Below are positions 42,529-51,126 of a stretch of 64,000 nucleotides of DNA, in pieces (the first letter of the stretch is position 1; the number at the start of each line of letters is the position of its first letter). The notes beneath the pieces were generated by a model. It was not told the origin of the DNA. It was given only the letters and a program-made list of their open reading frames with translations, and searched no databases. A program made the position numbers and the translations under genes. This DNA comes from Tichowtungia sp964398915 (GTDB taxonomy: Bacteria; Verrucomicrobiota; Kiritimatiellia; Kiritimatiellales; Tichowtungiaceae), in assembly GCA_964398915.1 (NCBI GenBank), contig CAYNOR010000001.1, positions 62,001 through 126,000 of the forward strand, read 5' to 3'.

Positions 42529-43509
42529 TCACTTCCCTGCTAACTGCCCGCAGGCGGCGGCGATGTCGTCGCCGAGGGAGTAGCGCAGGGTCACTTTGAA
42601 TCCGGCTTTGCGAAGTTCCTTTCCGAATTCTTCGCGGGCTTCTTTGCTGACCGGTTCAAACTGCGCGCCGGGATGCGGATTAAACTGAATCAGGTTGATG
42701 TGCGCTTTCGTGCCGCGCAGAAATTCAATCAGCGCGGCGAGGTTGTCCGGGCCGTCGTTGATGCCTTTCAGCAACAGCACTTCCACCATAAATTCTCCGA
42801 CCTTTGGAAATACGGTTTTCAGTTTTTCCAAGGTCTGGAATTTTGCGACCGGCATGATGCGCTCGCGAACTTCCTGCCGCGCGCTGTGCAGGCTGAGCGC
42901 CAGCCGGATTTTCGGGAAGCGTTCCGCAAAACGCAGCATGGCGTCCGGAATGCCGACGGTGGAAACCAGCAGGTGATTGTCGGAGAGATTGAAGAAGCGT
43001 TTGTCGCGTAACGTTTCCAGACATTGGAAAAGATTTTCCTCGTTGCGGAGCGGTTCGCCCATACCCATAACGACGACGTTGCGCAATGTCCGCCCTTCTT
43101 CGCGCAGAAGCCGCTTGGCGAGCAGAATCTGATCGAGCATTTCGGCGGCGGTCAGGTTGCGGATAAAGCCGAGTTTGCCGGTGGCACAAAACTGACAGTC
43201 GGCGGCGCATCCGACTTGTGACGAAATACAAAGGCTTGTCCGGCCTGAAGCAATACGTAAAATGACAGCCTCGATCTTGTGTCCGTCAGCTGTCCGCAGA
43301 GCCATTTTAGTTGCACCGTCGCGCTGTGAGTCATGGCGCTCAACAATTACCAAACTTTGAAAACTCAGTCTACCGGCCAGTTCCGGCGCTTTATTCAGAC
43401 ACTCTTCGAGCGGCAGCGCCTTCTTAAAAAATGCATTACAGAAAAGCTTACGCCGGTGCGGCTCCCGGCAGAGGGTTTCCAATGTCTGAATGTCGTACAC
43501 AGAATTCAT
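42529..43509 (-). CDS. rlmN: 23S rRNA (adenine-2503-C2)-methyltransferase
   Basis: 326 residues of the RlmN/Cfr radical SAM family: CAADCQFCATGKLGF gives the C-x3-C-x2-C motif, followed by NVVVMGMGEPLRN and LALSLHSARQEVRERIMP. Cysteine in the C-terminal DDIAAACGQL is the expected methylated Cys. It methylates A2503 of 23S rRNA and A37 of some tRNAs. Three copies of the 17-bp palindrome lie in the gene (42825, 43014 and a partial one at 43476), read as FQTLE, FQCLE and IQTLE. Confidence 0.95.
   Translation of the reverse strand: MNSVYDIQTLETLCREPHRRKLFCNAFFKKALPLEECLNKAPELAGRLSFQSLVIVERHDSQRDGATKMALRTADGHKIEAVILRIASGRTSLCISSQVGCAADCQFCATGKLGFIRNLTAAEMLDQILLAKRLLREEGRTLRNVVVMGMGEPLRNEENLFQCLETLRDKRFFNLSDNHLLVSTVGIPDAMLRFAERFPKIRLALSLHSARQEVRERIMPVAKFQTLEKLKTVFPKVGEFMVEVLLLKGINDGPDNLAALIEFLRGTKAHINLIQFNPHPGAQFEPVSKEAREEFGKELRKAGFKVTLRYSLGDDIAAACGQLAGK
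42825..42841. repeat. TTTCCA-N5-TGGAAT palindrome (coding)
   Basis: TTTCCA-AGGTC-TGGAAT, one arm mismatch, within rlmN. Confidence 0.8.
43014..43030. repeat. TTTCCA-GACAT-TGGAAA palindrome (coding)
   Basis: Exact consensus copy within rlmN, identical over all 17 bases to the copy at 20074. Confidence 0.9.
43476..43490. repeat. Degenerate copy of the 17-bp palindrome (coding)
   Basis: TTTCCA-ATGTC-TGAA near the rlmN start; one arm decayed, read as IQTLE. Confidence 0.6.
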
Positions 43510-43512
43510 TTT

Positions 43513-43646
43513 TTAACCGCAGATTACGCCGATGAACGCAGATTGTTTTTTTGAATGGTCGCTCCCGTGCTCAGTCTTTAAGAATCTGGAAACATTACCT
43601 ATTCGAAATCTCCGCATCCGTGTTAATCCGCGCAATCCGCGGTTAA
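43513..43646. repeat. Palindromic repeat, ccgcagatt / aatccgcgg family
   Basis: The left arm 43513-43544 (ttaaccgcagattacgcc...) and right arm 43607-43646 (...gcaatccgcggttaa) are imperfect inverted copies separated by about 60 bases with no gene. Located between the rlmN start and the parC stop. Confidence 0.75.
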
Positions 43647-43665
43647 ATCCCGGCGCGCCCCCACC

Positions 43666-45780
43666 TTAAAGTAAAACACCCTGAGGGGCTTCTTCGTCGT
43701 CGCGCCACCAGCGTCCGGGTTTGGTGTCAATATACTGCACCGATTTAGTGGTGAGGCGGTTGCCCTTGGCTTTGGAGCCTTTGACCGCCAAATCTTTGAG
43801 TTTAAAGAACTGCTGGTGAATCCGTTGTCCCTTGGCAGGCCGGTAGCGGAGATAGAGTTCGTCAGGGCAGCCTTCCTGAAAGAAGAGTATTTTCGAACCT
43901 TCAGGTGCGAGCTGGTAGTCGCGGTTCATGATGGCGCCGCCGAAGGTGAAGCGCTTGATGTAGGTTTCGCGTCCATGAACATAGACGCAGGTCATTTCAC
44001 GGTCGCGGTCAAAGATGGCGCTGTAGAGCAGATTGCCGTCGACAAAGAATTTTTCCGGCGGAGCCATCATCTGGTAACGGCCGTTATCCCAGACCAGGAT
44101 GAGCTTATCGAGCGAGGAGCATTTCAGAAGCGATTCGCCTTTGATGCCGGAACCGACATAGTGACCTTCCAGATCATGCTGAATGTGCAGTTCGCTGGCG
44201 GTGAGCTGGCGGACTTCAATCTCTTTGAATGTTTTGACCTGAGTCAGGCGGGGATAGCGGTCTTTATATTTTTTGATGAGTTCTTTGAGATAGCGGGTCG
44301 CGTACACCGTCAGACTCTTGAGGTTTTTCTCAACCTCAGCGAGTTCTGCGAGGATTTTTTCGAGTTCCTCTTTGTTTTTACTCATGTCAAAAAGCGAGAT
44401 GCGTTTAATCTGAATGGCGAGGAGCATTTCGACATCCTCGTCGACAACAGGCCGGCGCAGCATTTTCTTGAACGGCTCAAGACCTTCCAGAACGGCTTTA
44501 TGAACGGCTTCGTAGGTTTTGCACTGTTCGATTTTTTTGTAAATGCGGTTTTCGACAAAAATCTGCACGAGCGTCTTTGTATGGAAGGTATCGAGCAGTT
44601 TATCTTTTTTCAGGTTCAGCTCGGCTTCGAGAATTGTCAGCAGCTGTTTCGTATTCAGGTGCAGAATTTCATCGACCGTCATTTCGACCGGACGGTTGTT
44701 ATGGATCACCACGATGCGGCTGGAAATCGCCGATTCACAGGCCGTGAAAACATAAAGAGCCTGTTTAACCTGCTCAGGATCGGCTCCCTGCGAAAGGATG
44801 AGCTCGATTTCGACGTTTTCAGCGGTGAAATCATTGATGGCACGAACAGCTACTTTTTTCTTCCGCACGGCTTCTTCAATGGACGTCGTGAGCGATTCGG
44901 TGGTCTGGCCGTACGGCAGATCGGTGATGATCAGCCGATTTCCTCCGCGCTCTTCGATTTTTGCGCGGACTTTTACTTTACCGTTGCCGTTGTCGTATTC
45001 AGACACATCCATGAGCCCGCCGGTCAGGAAGTCAGGCAGCGCGGTACACTTGTGCGGTGTGCGCACTTTTTCATGCAGGATTTCAATCTGTTCCTGAAGC
45101 AGTTCGATAAAGTTGTAGGGCAGAATTTTGGTCGAAAGACCGACGGCAATTCCGTCGGCACCCAGCATGAGCAGCAACGGCAGCTTGCAGGGCAGAACAA
45201 CCGGTTCCTTGTTGCGGCCGTCGTAACTGGGGATGTAGCGGGTGAGTTCTTTATTGAACAGTTCTTCGCGGGCCAGCGGAGTAAGCCGGCACTCAATATA
45301 ACGAGGAGCGGCGGCGCGGTCGCCGGTGAAGATGTTGCCGAAGTTTCCCTGTCCTTCGATAAGGTATCCGCCGAGATTGGTCAGATTAACCAACGCGTCA
45401 TTGATGGAAGCATCACCGTGCGGATGATATTGCATGGTATGCCCGACGACGTTGGCGACTTTGATAAAGCGTCCGTCATCTTTTTCAAACAGCGCATGCA
45501 TGATACGGCGCTGTACCGGCTTGAGACCATCTTCAACATTGGGAATGGCGCGGTCGCAAATGACATACGATGCGTATTGCAGAAAGTTATAATCCACCAG
45601 CTTACGGAGCGGCCCGTGTTCTGAATCCAGCGCAAGCCGCGAGCGTTCCCCTTTTTTCGCGACGGGAGTTTCGGCAAGGTCGTCTTCCGGCTCGACCATC
45701 TTCTTTTTTGCCGCAGTTTTTTTGGCGGATTTTTTATCTTCCGGCTCACCACCGAAAAGCATTTCCTGTTCTTCGCTCAT
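43666..45780 (-). CDS. parC: Topoisomerase IV subunit A
   Basis: 704 residues. After a Lys/Glu-rich N-terminal tail, the winged-helix/tower domain appears: DGLKPVQRRIMHALFE, QYHPHGDASINDALVNL and catalytic Tyr in AAPRYIECRL. No GyrA-box (QRRGGKG) is present in the shorter C-terminal region, which separates it from gyrA in this window. It decatenates chromosomes with ParE. Its ATG overlaps the parE stop by four bases. Opposite it, the plus strand has a 600-codon open frame that I regard as a composition artefact. Confidence 0.93.
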   Translation of the reverse strand: MSEEQEMLFGGEPEDKKSAKKTAAKKKMVEPEDDLAETPVAKKGERSRLALDSEHGPLRKLVDYNFLQYASYVICDRAIPNVEDGLKPVQRRIMHALFEKDDGRFIKVANVVGHTMQYHPHGDASINDALVNLTNLGGYLIEGQGNFGNIFTGDRAAAPRYIECRLTPLAREELFNKELTRYIPSYDGRNKEPVVLPCKLPLLLMLGADGIAVGLSTKILPYNFIELLQEQIEILHEKVRTPHKCTALPDFLTGGLMDVSEYDNGNGKVKVRAKIEERGGNRLIITDLPYGQTTESLTTSIEEAVRKKKVAVRAINDFTAENVEIELILSQGADPEQVKQALYVFTACESAISSRIVVIHNNRPVEMTVDEILHLNTKQLLTILEAELNLKKDKLLDTFHTKTLVQIFVENRIYKKIEQCKTYEAVHKAVLEGLEPFKKMLRRPVVDEDVEMLLAIQIKRISLFDMSKNKEELEKILAELAEVEKNLKSLTVYATRYLKELIKKYKDRYPRLTQVKTFKEIEVRQLTASELHIQHDLEGHYVGSGIKGESLLKCSSLDKLILVWDNGRYQMMAPPEKFFVDGNLLYSAIFDRDREMTCVYVHGRETYIKRFTFGGAIMNRDYQLAPEGSKILFFQEGCPDELYLRYRPAKGQRIHQQFFKLKDLAVKGSKAKGNRLTTKSVQYIDTKPGRWWRDDEEAPQGVLL

Positions 45781-47603
45781 AGGATTTCTTCGTCCACTAC
45801 CAGATTTTCCATGATGTATGTGCGGCGTTCCTGCGTATTTTTACCCATGTAGAAGGTGAGCACCTCGGGAATGGAGTGGTCTTCATCCACCACCACGGAG
45901 GTGAGCCGCATTTCTTTGCCGATAAACTCCTTAAATTCGCCGGGGGAAATTTCGCCGAGCCCTTTAAAACGGGTCATTTCACAGTTGCGCCCAAGCTTTT
46001 CAGCGGCGGCATCGCGCTCGGCCTCTGAATAGCAGTACAGCGTTTCTTTTTTGTTCCGGACGCGGAAAAGCGGCGTTTCGAGAATGGTGAGATGCCCCTC
46101 GCGCACCAAGGGTTCAAAGAAGCGCAAAAAGAAAGTGATCATGAGGTTGCGGATGTGCAAACCGTCAACGTCGGCATCGGTAGCAAGAATAACCTGGCCG
46201 TAACGCAGATCCGCCGCGGAGTCTTCAATATTCAAACTGCGCATGAGGTTATAAAGCTCAACGTTCTTATACAGCGCATCGCGTTTAAGATCCCAAACGT
46301 TCAGCGGCTTCCCTTTCAACGTATAGATTGCCTGCCGGTTCACGTCGCGACAGCTGACAATCGAACCGGCTGCGGACTGACCTTCTGTAATAAAAATCAT
46401 CGTGTCAGCATGCGTCCCCTTCTCTTTACTGAAGTGCTGTTTACAGTCTTTGAGCTGCGGAACGCGGATAGAAACGGCCTTGGAACGCTCGCGGGCCAGT
46501 TTTTTTACATCCTGAAGTTCTTTGCGCAGACGCTGGCTGTCTTTGATTTTTTCGATCAGCTTGTCGGCCTCAGGCCGGTTGCGATGCAGCATTTCGACAA
46601 TGGCTTTTTTTATGTCGGCAACCAGATCAGCACGTATCTCGGTGTTGCCCAGTTTATTTTTGGTCTGCGATTCGAAAATCGGCTCCTTGAGGCGAATAGC
46701 TATGGCGCCAAGTATCCCTTCGCGCACATCATCTCCGTCGAATTTGCTATCGGAATATTCATTGACGGCTTTGAGAATCCCCTCTTTAAAGGCGCTGAGG
46801 TGGGTTCCGCCATCAACGGTGAACTGGCCGTTAACAAAGGAATAGTAATCTTCGCTGAACCGGTTAGTGTGCGTAAAAGCAATTTCGAGCATTTTGTCGC
46901 GGTAATGAAACGGTTCGTAAACCTTTTCAAACTCGCTTTCGTCGGCGATTAAATCAAGCAGTCCGCCGTCCGAAACAATTTTTTTGCCGTTAAAAATGAG
47001 TACGAGCCCGGCATTGAGGTAGGAATAAAACCGCAGGCGGCGCTCGATATGATCCTCGCGGAATTTGAACGTTTTAAAAATTTCCGGGTCCGGCGAAAAA
47101 CTGATAAAGGTTCCGTTCTCCTCGTTTTTGGCTGTTCCTTTTTCCTCTTCGTCGAGAACCCCCTGATTAAAGCGGGCTTCAACAAAATGGCCGTCGCGGT
47201 GCGAACGGACAACGAAGTAGCTGGAAAGCGCATTAACCGCTTTGGTGCCGACCCCGTTGAGGCCGACGCTGAACTGAAAAACATCGTCGTTATATTTGGC
47301 GCCGGTATTTATGCGAGAGACACATTCGACGACCTTGCCCAGCGGAATGCCGCGCCCGTAATCGCGCACATTCACGGTGTCTTCTTCAATGGAGATTTCG
47401 ACCTTTTTGCCGTGTCCCATGATGAACTCGTCAATGGCGTTATCTATGACTTCTTTGAGCAGGACATAGATTCCATCATCATAATGGTTACCGTTACCGG
47501 TTCGACCGATATACATCCCGGCGCGTGCGCGGATGTGCTCCAGAGACGAAAGGGTTTTGATCTTACTTTCGTCGTAAACGTGTTTTTTGTCTTCGTTGGC
47601 CAT
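45777..47603 (-). CDS. parE: Topoisomerase IV subunit B
   Basis: About 608 residues. ATPase motifs: EHIRARAGMYIGRTG, EVIDNAIDEF and VGLNGVGTKAVNAL. The TOPRIM region has TEGQSAAGSIVSCRDVNRQAI and DADVDGLHIRNLMITFF. It lacks the long insert of the GyrB here. The start at ATG 47603 (MANEDKK) is preferred to 47621, but no strong ribosome site separates them. The parE-parC order with a four-base overlap implies coupled translation. Confidence 0.94.
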   Translation of the reverse strand: MANEDKKHVYDESKIKTLSSLEHIRARAGMYIGRTGNGNHYDDGIYVLLKEVIDNAIDEFIMGHGKKVEISIEEDTVNVRDYGRGIPLGKVVECVSRINTGAKYNDDVFQFSVGLNGVGTKAVNALSSYFVVRSHRDGHFVEARFNQGVLDEEEKGTAKNEENGTFISFSPDPEIFKTFKFREDHIERRLRFYSYLNAGLVLIFNGKKIVSDGGLLDLIADESEFEKVYEPFHYRDKMLEIAFTHTNRFSEDYYSFVNGQFTVDGGTHLSAFKEGILKAVNEYSDSKFDGDDVREGILGAIAIRLKEPIFESQTKNKLGNTEIRADLVADIKKAIVEMLHRNRPEADKLIEKIKDSQRLRKELQDVKKLARERSKAVSIRVPQLKDCKQHFSKEKGTHADTMIFITEGQSAAGSIVSCRDVNRQAIYTLKGKPLNVWDLKRDALYKNVELYNLMRSLNIEDSAADLRYGQVILATDADVDGLHIRNLMITFFLRFFEPLVREGHLTILETPLFRVRNKKETLYCYSEAERDAAAEKLGRNCEMTRFKGLGEISPGEFKEFIGKEMRLTSVVVDEDHSIPEVLTFYMGKNTQERRTYIMENLVVDEEIL

Positions 47604-47710
47604 TTGCTTAAAAACCACCATATATTGGGCTTTTTAACCCATAAGGCCGCTAGATATAGCACGGTTTAAAATATCCCGCAACCCCCGTTGTGTCCGGGTT
47701 CAAGAGATTT

Positions 47711-48718
47711 TTACACTGCTCGCACAATATGGCGGGCAATGTCGCGTATATGCAAAAGTCCGATAACCCGTGTCGAACGATCCACGACCACCGCCGTCTG
47801 TTCGCCGCGCTTCCGAAGCACTCGGAAAGCCCGGGTAAGCGGCATATCGGCCGTCACACGGACGGTTTTATGCAACAGCGGTTTAACAGGGTCGCCCGGC
47901 TTCAGTACGGGCTCCATCAAGTCGAAAAAATTGATAAACCCAGAAATGATCCGGGCCGGACCGCGATGAACGGCCACCTGATCGACATGACGTGAACGCA
48001 TCAAATCAAGCACGTGCTGAACGGATGCCTTTTCGGAAACCTGCGTCATATTTGCCGCCGGTTTCATGACCTTTTGCACAGAGATACGGTGCATAGTAAC
48101 GAGATTATCAATCATGCCGTGCTGATGAACGCTCAGCGCCGCCCGGCGGGTGTCATCAGTGAAATATTCGCGAAGTCCTTGAAGCGAGAGTGAGAATCCG
48201 CCCGATTCTTCACGCCGTCCGCGCCCGCCGGTGAGCAGATTAAAGAGTGCCTTAAGAAAGGCCGTTGCCGGAGACAATATCCACTGCACCAGACGGAGAA
48301 ATCCTGCGCAATGGTACATCAGCAGATCCGCATGATGCCGGAAAATATTTTTTGGGATGAGTTCACCAAAAAGAAAGAGGGGCAGCATAATTGTAAGCGT
48401 CGCGGCGGTCTCTGCATTCCAAGGGATAGCGCCGAAAAGCTTTGCGCCGCCATCCGCCAGTCCAACTCCGGAATAGAGCCGGGTAACTTCCCGGGAAATT
48501 ATGTAGTTTACGATGTTATTGCCGATCAGAACGGTGAAAATAAAACGATGAGCATCGTGCAGGCTGTGCTGGAGACTCCGGGCAAGGGGATCTCCCTGCC
48601 GCACACGGGAACGCAGGCGGATGCGGTTGAGCAGATAGCCGCCGGTTTCCAGCCCGGAAAAAAGCATTGAGCCGAGAAGAGCTGTGCCGATCAAGCAAAC
48701 GGATATCCAGCCATTCAT
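47711..48718 (-). CDS. CNNM/CBS-domain membrane protein (short form)
   Basis: 335 residues: an N-terminal DUF21/CNNM membrane domain (ICLIGTALLGSMLFSGLETGGYLLNRIRLRSR, then LFGELIPKNIFRHHA) and a CBS pair (VMKPAANMTQVSEKASVQHV, TVRVTADMPLTRAFRVL). The CorC/HlyC C-terminal domain is missing, unlike the partner upstream. The ATG overlaps that partner's stop by four bases. CNNM proteins are linked to Mg2+ or Na+ transport; some older annotations call them hemolysins. Confidence 0.88.
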   Translation of the reverse strand: MNGWISVCLIGTALLGSMLFSGLETGGYLLNRIRLRSRVRQGDPLARSLQHSLHDAHRFIFTVLIGNNIVNYIISREVTRLYSGVGLADGGAKLFGAIPWNAETAATLTIMLPLFLFGELIPKNIFRHHADLLMYHCAGFLRLVQWILSPATAFLKALFNLLTGGRGRREESGGFSLSLQGLREYFTDDTRRAALSVHQHGMIDNLVTMHRISVQKVMKPAANMTQVSEKASVQHVLDLMRSRHVDQVAVHRGPARIISGFINFFDLMEPVLKPGDPVKPLLHKTVRVTADMPLTRAFRVLRKRGEQTAVVVDRSTRVIGLLHIRDIARHIVRAV

Positions 48719-49968
48719 GACTGCACCTCCGGCTCGTTAAGTTTCAGCAGAACGGTGCCAATCTGGCGATGATGCATAACTTCAACGGTTAACTGGAGAT
48801 TCCTTACAGAAACCGAGTCGCCCTGATGAGGCATTCGCCCCAGTAATGAAACAATAAATCCGCCAAGCGTATCAAAGGCCAGCATGTCCATTTCCTGCCC
48901 TGGAAGAAATCCTGTGAAAAGCTCACGCCAGGCACGGATAGGCAGCTGTCCGTGCAACCGGTAGGTCACGTCATCCAGCTTTTTAACTTCCGTCGCCGTT
49001 TCAGGCTCAAAATCGCCAACAACTTCAGCTAGCAGATCCTCGGTAGTGACTATACCGGCCAGTCCGCCATATTCGTCAACAACCGCCACTAACGGCCAGT
49101 CATGAGTCATAAATTCACGTAAAAGCACATCAGCCCGCTTTGTCTCGGGAACAAAAACCAGCGGATGAATAAACGTTTCGAGTGACGCCGTCCGCCCTCC
49201 ATCTATAAAAAGATCCCTGATGCTGACGTAGCCCAGGGGGTCATCGTCTTTATCTCGATAGATCAGCACATGGCTGTATTCGTGCTGTCGAGCCTGCTCA
49301 AGCAGTTCGTGGCGATTCACGTCAAGCGATCGACGCAATACGTTAACACGGGGAACCATAACCTCCCGTACGCGCACATCCGGCAGGTTGACGATATCCT
49401 CAAGAATCTCTTTTTCGTGCGACCCGAAACCCGGCTCATATTGAACTGCATCCAGCAACTCTTTCAATTCACCCGGGGTAAGATAGGTTCGCCGCCCTGC
49501 CATATTGCTGTCGTGCAAACCGATCCGTCCGAGCAACCAGCGGACGCAAAGCCGGAACGGACGGGTGAAATAGAACCAGCCACGCAGAGGTGCGGCGGTA
49601 ATATGCAGAACGCCTGACGAATGAGTAATGCCGATTGCCTTGGGAATGATTTCCCCGAACAGGATAACGGTCAACAATACCAGTGCGCCGCCGAGAGCCT
49701 CGAACCACCCTCCACGGGTTTCCGCCAGACGCCCCGTAACTTCCGCGCCGGTACAGAAAAATAAAACATTAACGATTAAATTCCCGAACAGAATGGCCGT
49801 TAACAATCCTGAGGGGTCTTTATGTAACAACGTCAACAAATCATCAATCCGCCGATGTACCCGCAAACGCCGAACAGCATCCGGAGACAGCGAAAAAAGC
49901 GCAGTTTCTGAACACGAAAAAAACGCGGACAGCGCTAAAAGCACCGGCATCAACAACAGCGAAAACAT
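48715..49968 (-). CDS. CNNM/CBS/CorC-domain membrane protein
   Basis: About 417 residues from ATG 49968 (a TTG at 49989 is in frame with AGGA further upstream). DUF21 membrane domain (ALSAFFSCSETALFSLS, VILFGEIIPKAIGI), CBS pair (VMVPRVNVLRRSLDVNRHE, FVPETKRADVLLREFM, VVDEYGGLAGIVT) and a CorC/HlyC domain (LDDVTYRLHGQLPIRAW). Full-length form of the family. It probably pairs with the truncated neighbour; a heteromer is plausible. The CorA-like transporter elsewhere in the window may share the ion. Confidence 0.9.
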   Translation of the reverse strand: MFSLLLMPVLLALSAFFSCSETALFSLSPDAVRRLRVHRRIDDLLTLLHKDPSGLLTAILFGNLIVNVLFFCTGAEVTGRLAETRGGWFEALGGALVLLTVILFGEIIPKAIGITHSSGVLHITAAPLRGWFYFTRPFRLCVRWLLGRIGLHDSNMAGRRTYLTPGELKELLDAVQYEPGFGSHEKEILEDIVNLPDVRVREVMVPRVNVLRRSLDVNRHELLEQARQHEYSHVLIYRDKDDDPLGYVSIRDLFIDGGRTASLETFIHPLVFVPETKRADVLLREFMTHDWPLVAVVDEYGGLAGIVTTEDLLAEVVGDFEPETATEVKKLDDVTYRLHGQLPIRAWRELFTGFLPGQEMDMLAFDTLGGFIVSLLGRMPHQGDSVSVRNLQLTVEVMHHRQIGTVLLKLNEPEVQS

Positions 49969-50069
49969 ATACTCATGAATTAAGTTCAAGTCGCGTAGTA
50001 TCCTTTTTGTATGCTATAGCTTGATGATTTCGGAACATTTTTGCAAACTGTCATCCACCAAAGAAAAAT

Positions 50070-50471
50070 ATGAAACAAACGCCCGAACAACTGCTGAAGT
50101 GGGAACTGGCCCGCGAGCGATTCCATCTGGAAGACCCCTTCCCGCCTCCAGAACGACGCACGGAAAAGTGCATCGGCACCATTCTTTCAGAAATGTTTAA
50201 AAAAGATGAGGCAAACGACGTTTCTCTGCCCGAAAAGATCATTGACCGCTGGCTCGTAATCGCAGGTGAACAACTTGCGCGGCACACCCGCCCGTCACAT
50301 TTAAAAAAGGGGATTTTATATGTACATGCGGATCATCCCGGCTGGCTGACTGAGCTGCGCCGCATACCCAAAACACATATACTAAAAAAGCTTTCACTGA
50401 TTCCGGATCTGCCTGAAATCAAAGACATCCGGTTTCAACTCGATACCGCAATCCGGAATTTCAGAAAATGA
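50070..50471 (+). CDS. DUF721 protein, DciA-like
   Basis: 133 residues. The C-terminal half carries the DUF721/DciA core: RWLVIAGEQLARHTRPSHLKKGILYVHADHPGWLTELRRI, typical of the DnaB-helicase operator DciA. The N-terminal part is charged and Pro-rich. DciA loads the replicative helicase in bacteria lacking DnaC. No replication genes other than gyrase and topo IV are close, so the assignment rests on the domain alone. Confidence 0.85.
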   Translation: MKQTPEQLLKWELARERFHLEDPFPPPERRTEKCIGTILSEMFKKDEANDVSLPEKIIDRWLVIAGEQLARHTRPSHLKKGILYVHADHPGWLTELRRIPKTHILKKLSLIPDLPEIKDIRFQLDTAIRNFRK

Positions 50472-50474
50472 AAA

Positions 50475-50494
50475 GCCGGCCCATTCAGACCGGC
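50475..50494 (-). terminator. Terminator of the EPS operon
   Basis: On the minus strand GCCGG-N10-CCGGC is followed by TTTTCATTTT, 28 bases after the stop of the last EPS gene. It also lies just after the DUF721 stop on the plus strand. Confidence 0.75.
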
Positions 50495-50521
50495 AAAGCT
50501 ATCCCCCGCTGAAGCGTCCGT

Positions 50522-51115
50522 TTATAGCAGCGACCGATGGACTTTTATCCGGTCCCCCGCCTCAATAAGAACATCCCGCTCAGGGTGTTTCTCAATGGAT
50601 TTGATGTTAAACTTCATAATCTGACCATTGCGGGTAATCGTCACATTATTTCTATTGGCATAGTCGTTATACCCACCGGCAGCGGCAACAGCCTGCATCA
50701 ACGTTATACGCCGGGTTAAAGGATATTCCTGCGGATTACGCACTTCGCCTTCCATATAATAGCTCTTAGCCGTTGTAGCAATATTGACCGTGATATTGCG
50801 ATAAATCTGTCCATCCATATAGATGCGCTGAATTTTACGCTCCAGCTCGGACGTTGTCATGCCACACGCTTTAACCGGTTCATCAATATAGGGAAGTGTT
50901 ATCGTTCCCTTCTCATCGATTATTGTCTCAATCTGCTTTTCTTCCGGTATACCCAACAGACTGACCTGAAGCGGGTCCAACGGACGCAGTTGATACAATC
51001 CAGCAACGGAAACCGACGGATCTTCTTCTCCAGGTACCAGTGTGAAAGAACGACTGCTGCACCCCGCAAAAACAAGTACCGCCAGCAGTACAAAAAACAT
51101 TTCAAACTTCTTCAT
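50522..51115 (-). CDS. Polysaccharide export lipoprotein, Wza-like
   Basis: 197 residues with lipobox VLVFAGCS, then the Poly_export domain (YQLRPLDPLQVSLLGIPEEKQ, DEKGTITLPYIDEPVKACGMT, LERKIQRIYMDG) and an SLBB-type segment (MEGEVRNPQEYPLTRRITLMQAVAAAGG). It is shorter than Wza and lacks its C-terminal transmembrane helix region, as in OPX proteins that partner with a separate outer-membrane barrel. Such a barrel is encoded two genes upstream. It has AAAGGAG before ATG 51115. Confidence 0.92.
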   Translation of the reverse strand: MKKFEMFFVLLAVLVFAGCSSRSFTLVPGEEDPSVSVAGLYQLRPLDPLQVSLLGIPEEKQIETIIDEKGTITLPYIDEPVKACGMTTSELERKIQRIYMDGQIYRNITVNIATTAKSYYMEGEVRNPQEYPLTRRITLMQAVAAAGGYNDYANRNNVTITRNGQIMKFNIKSIEKHPERDVLIEAGDRIKVHRSLL

Positions 51116-51126
51116 CCATACTCCTT

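Noticed and set aside
43816..45624. A 600-codon open frame on the plus strand opposite parC
   Set aside because: The minus strand encodes an unmistakable topoisomerase IV subunit. The opposite frame is low in recognisable motifs, Phe- and Val-rich, and is explained by codon bias of parC.
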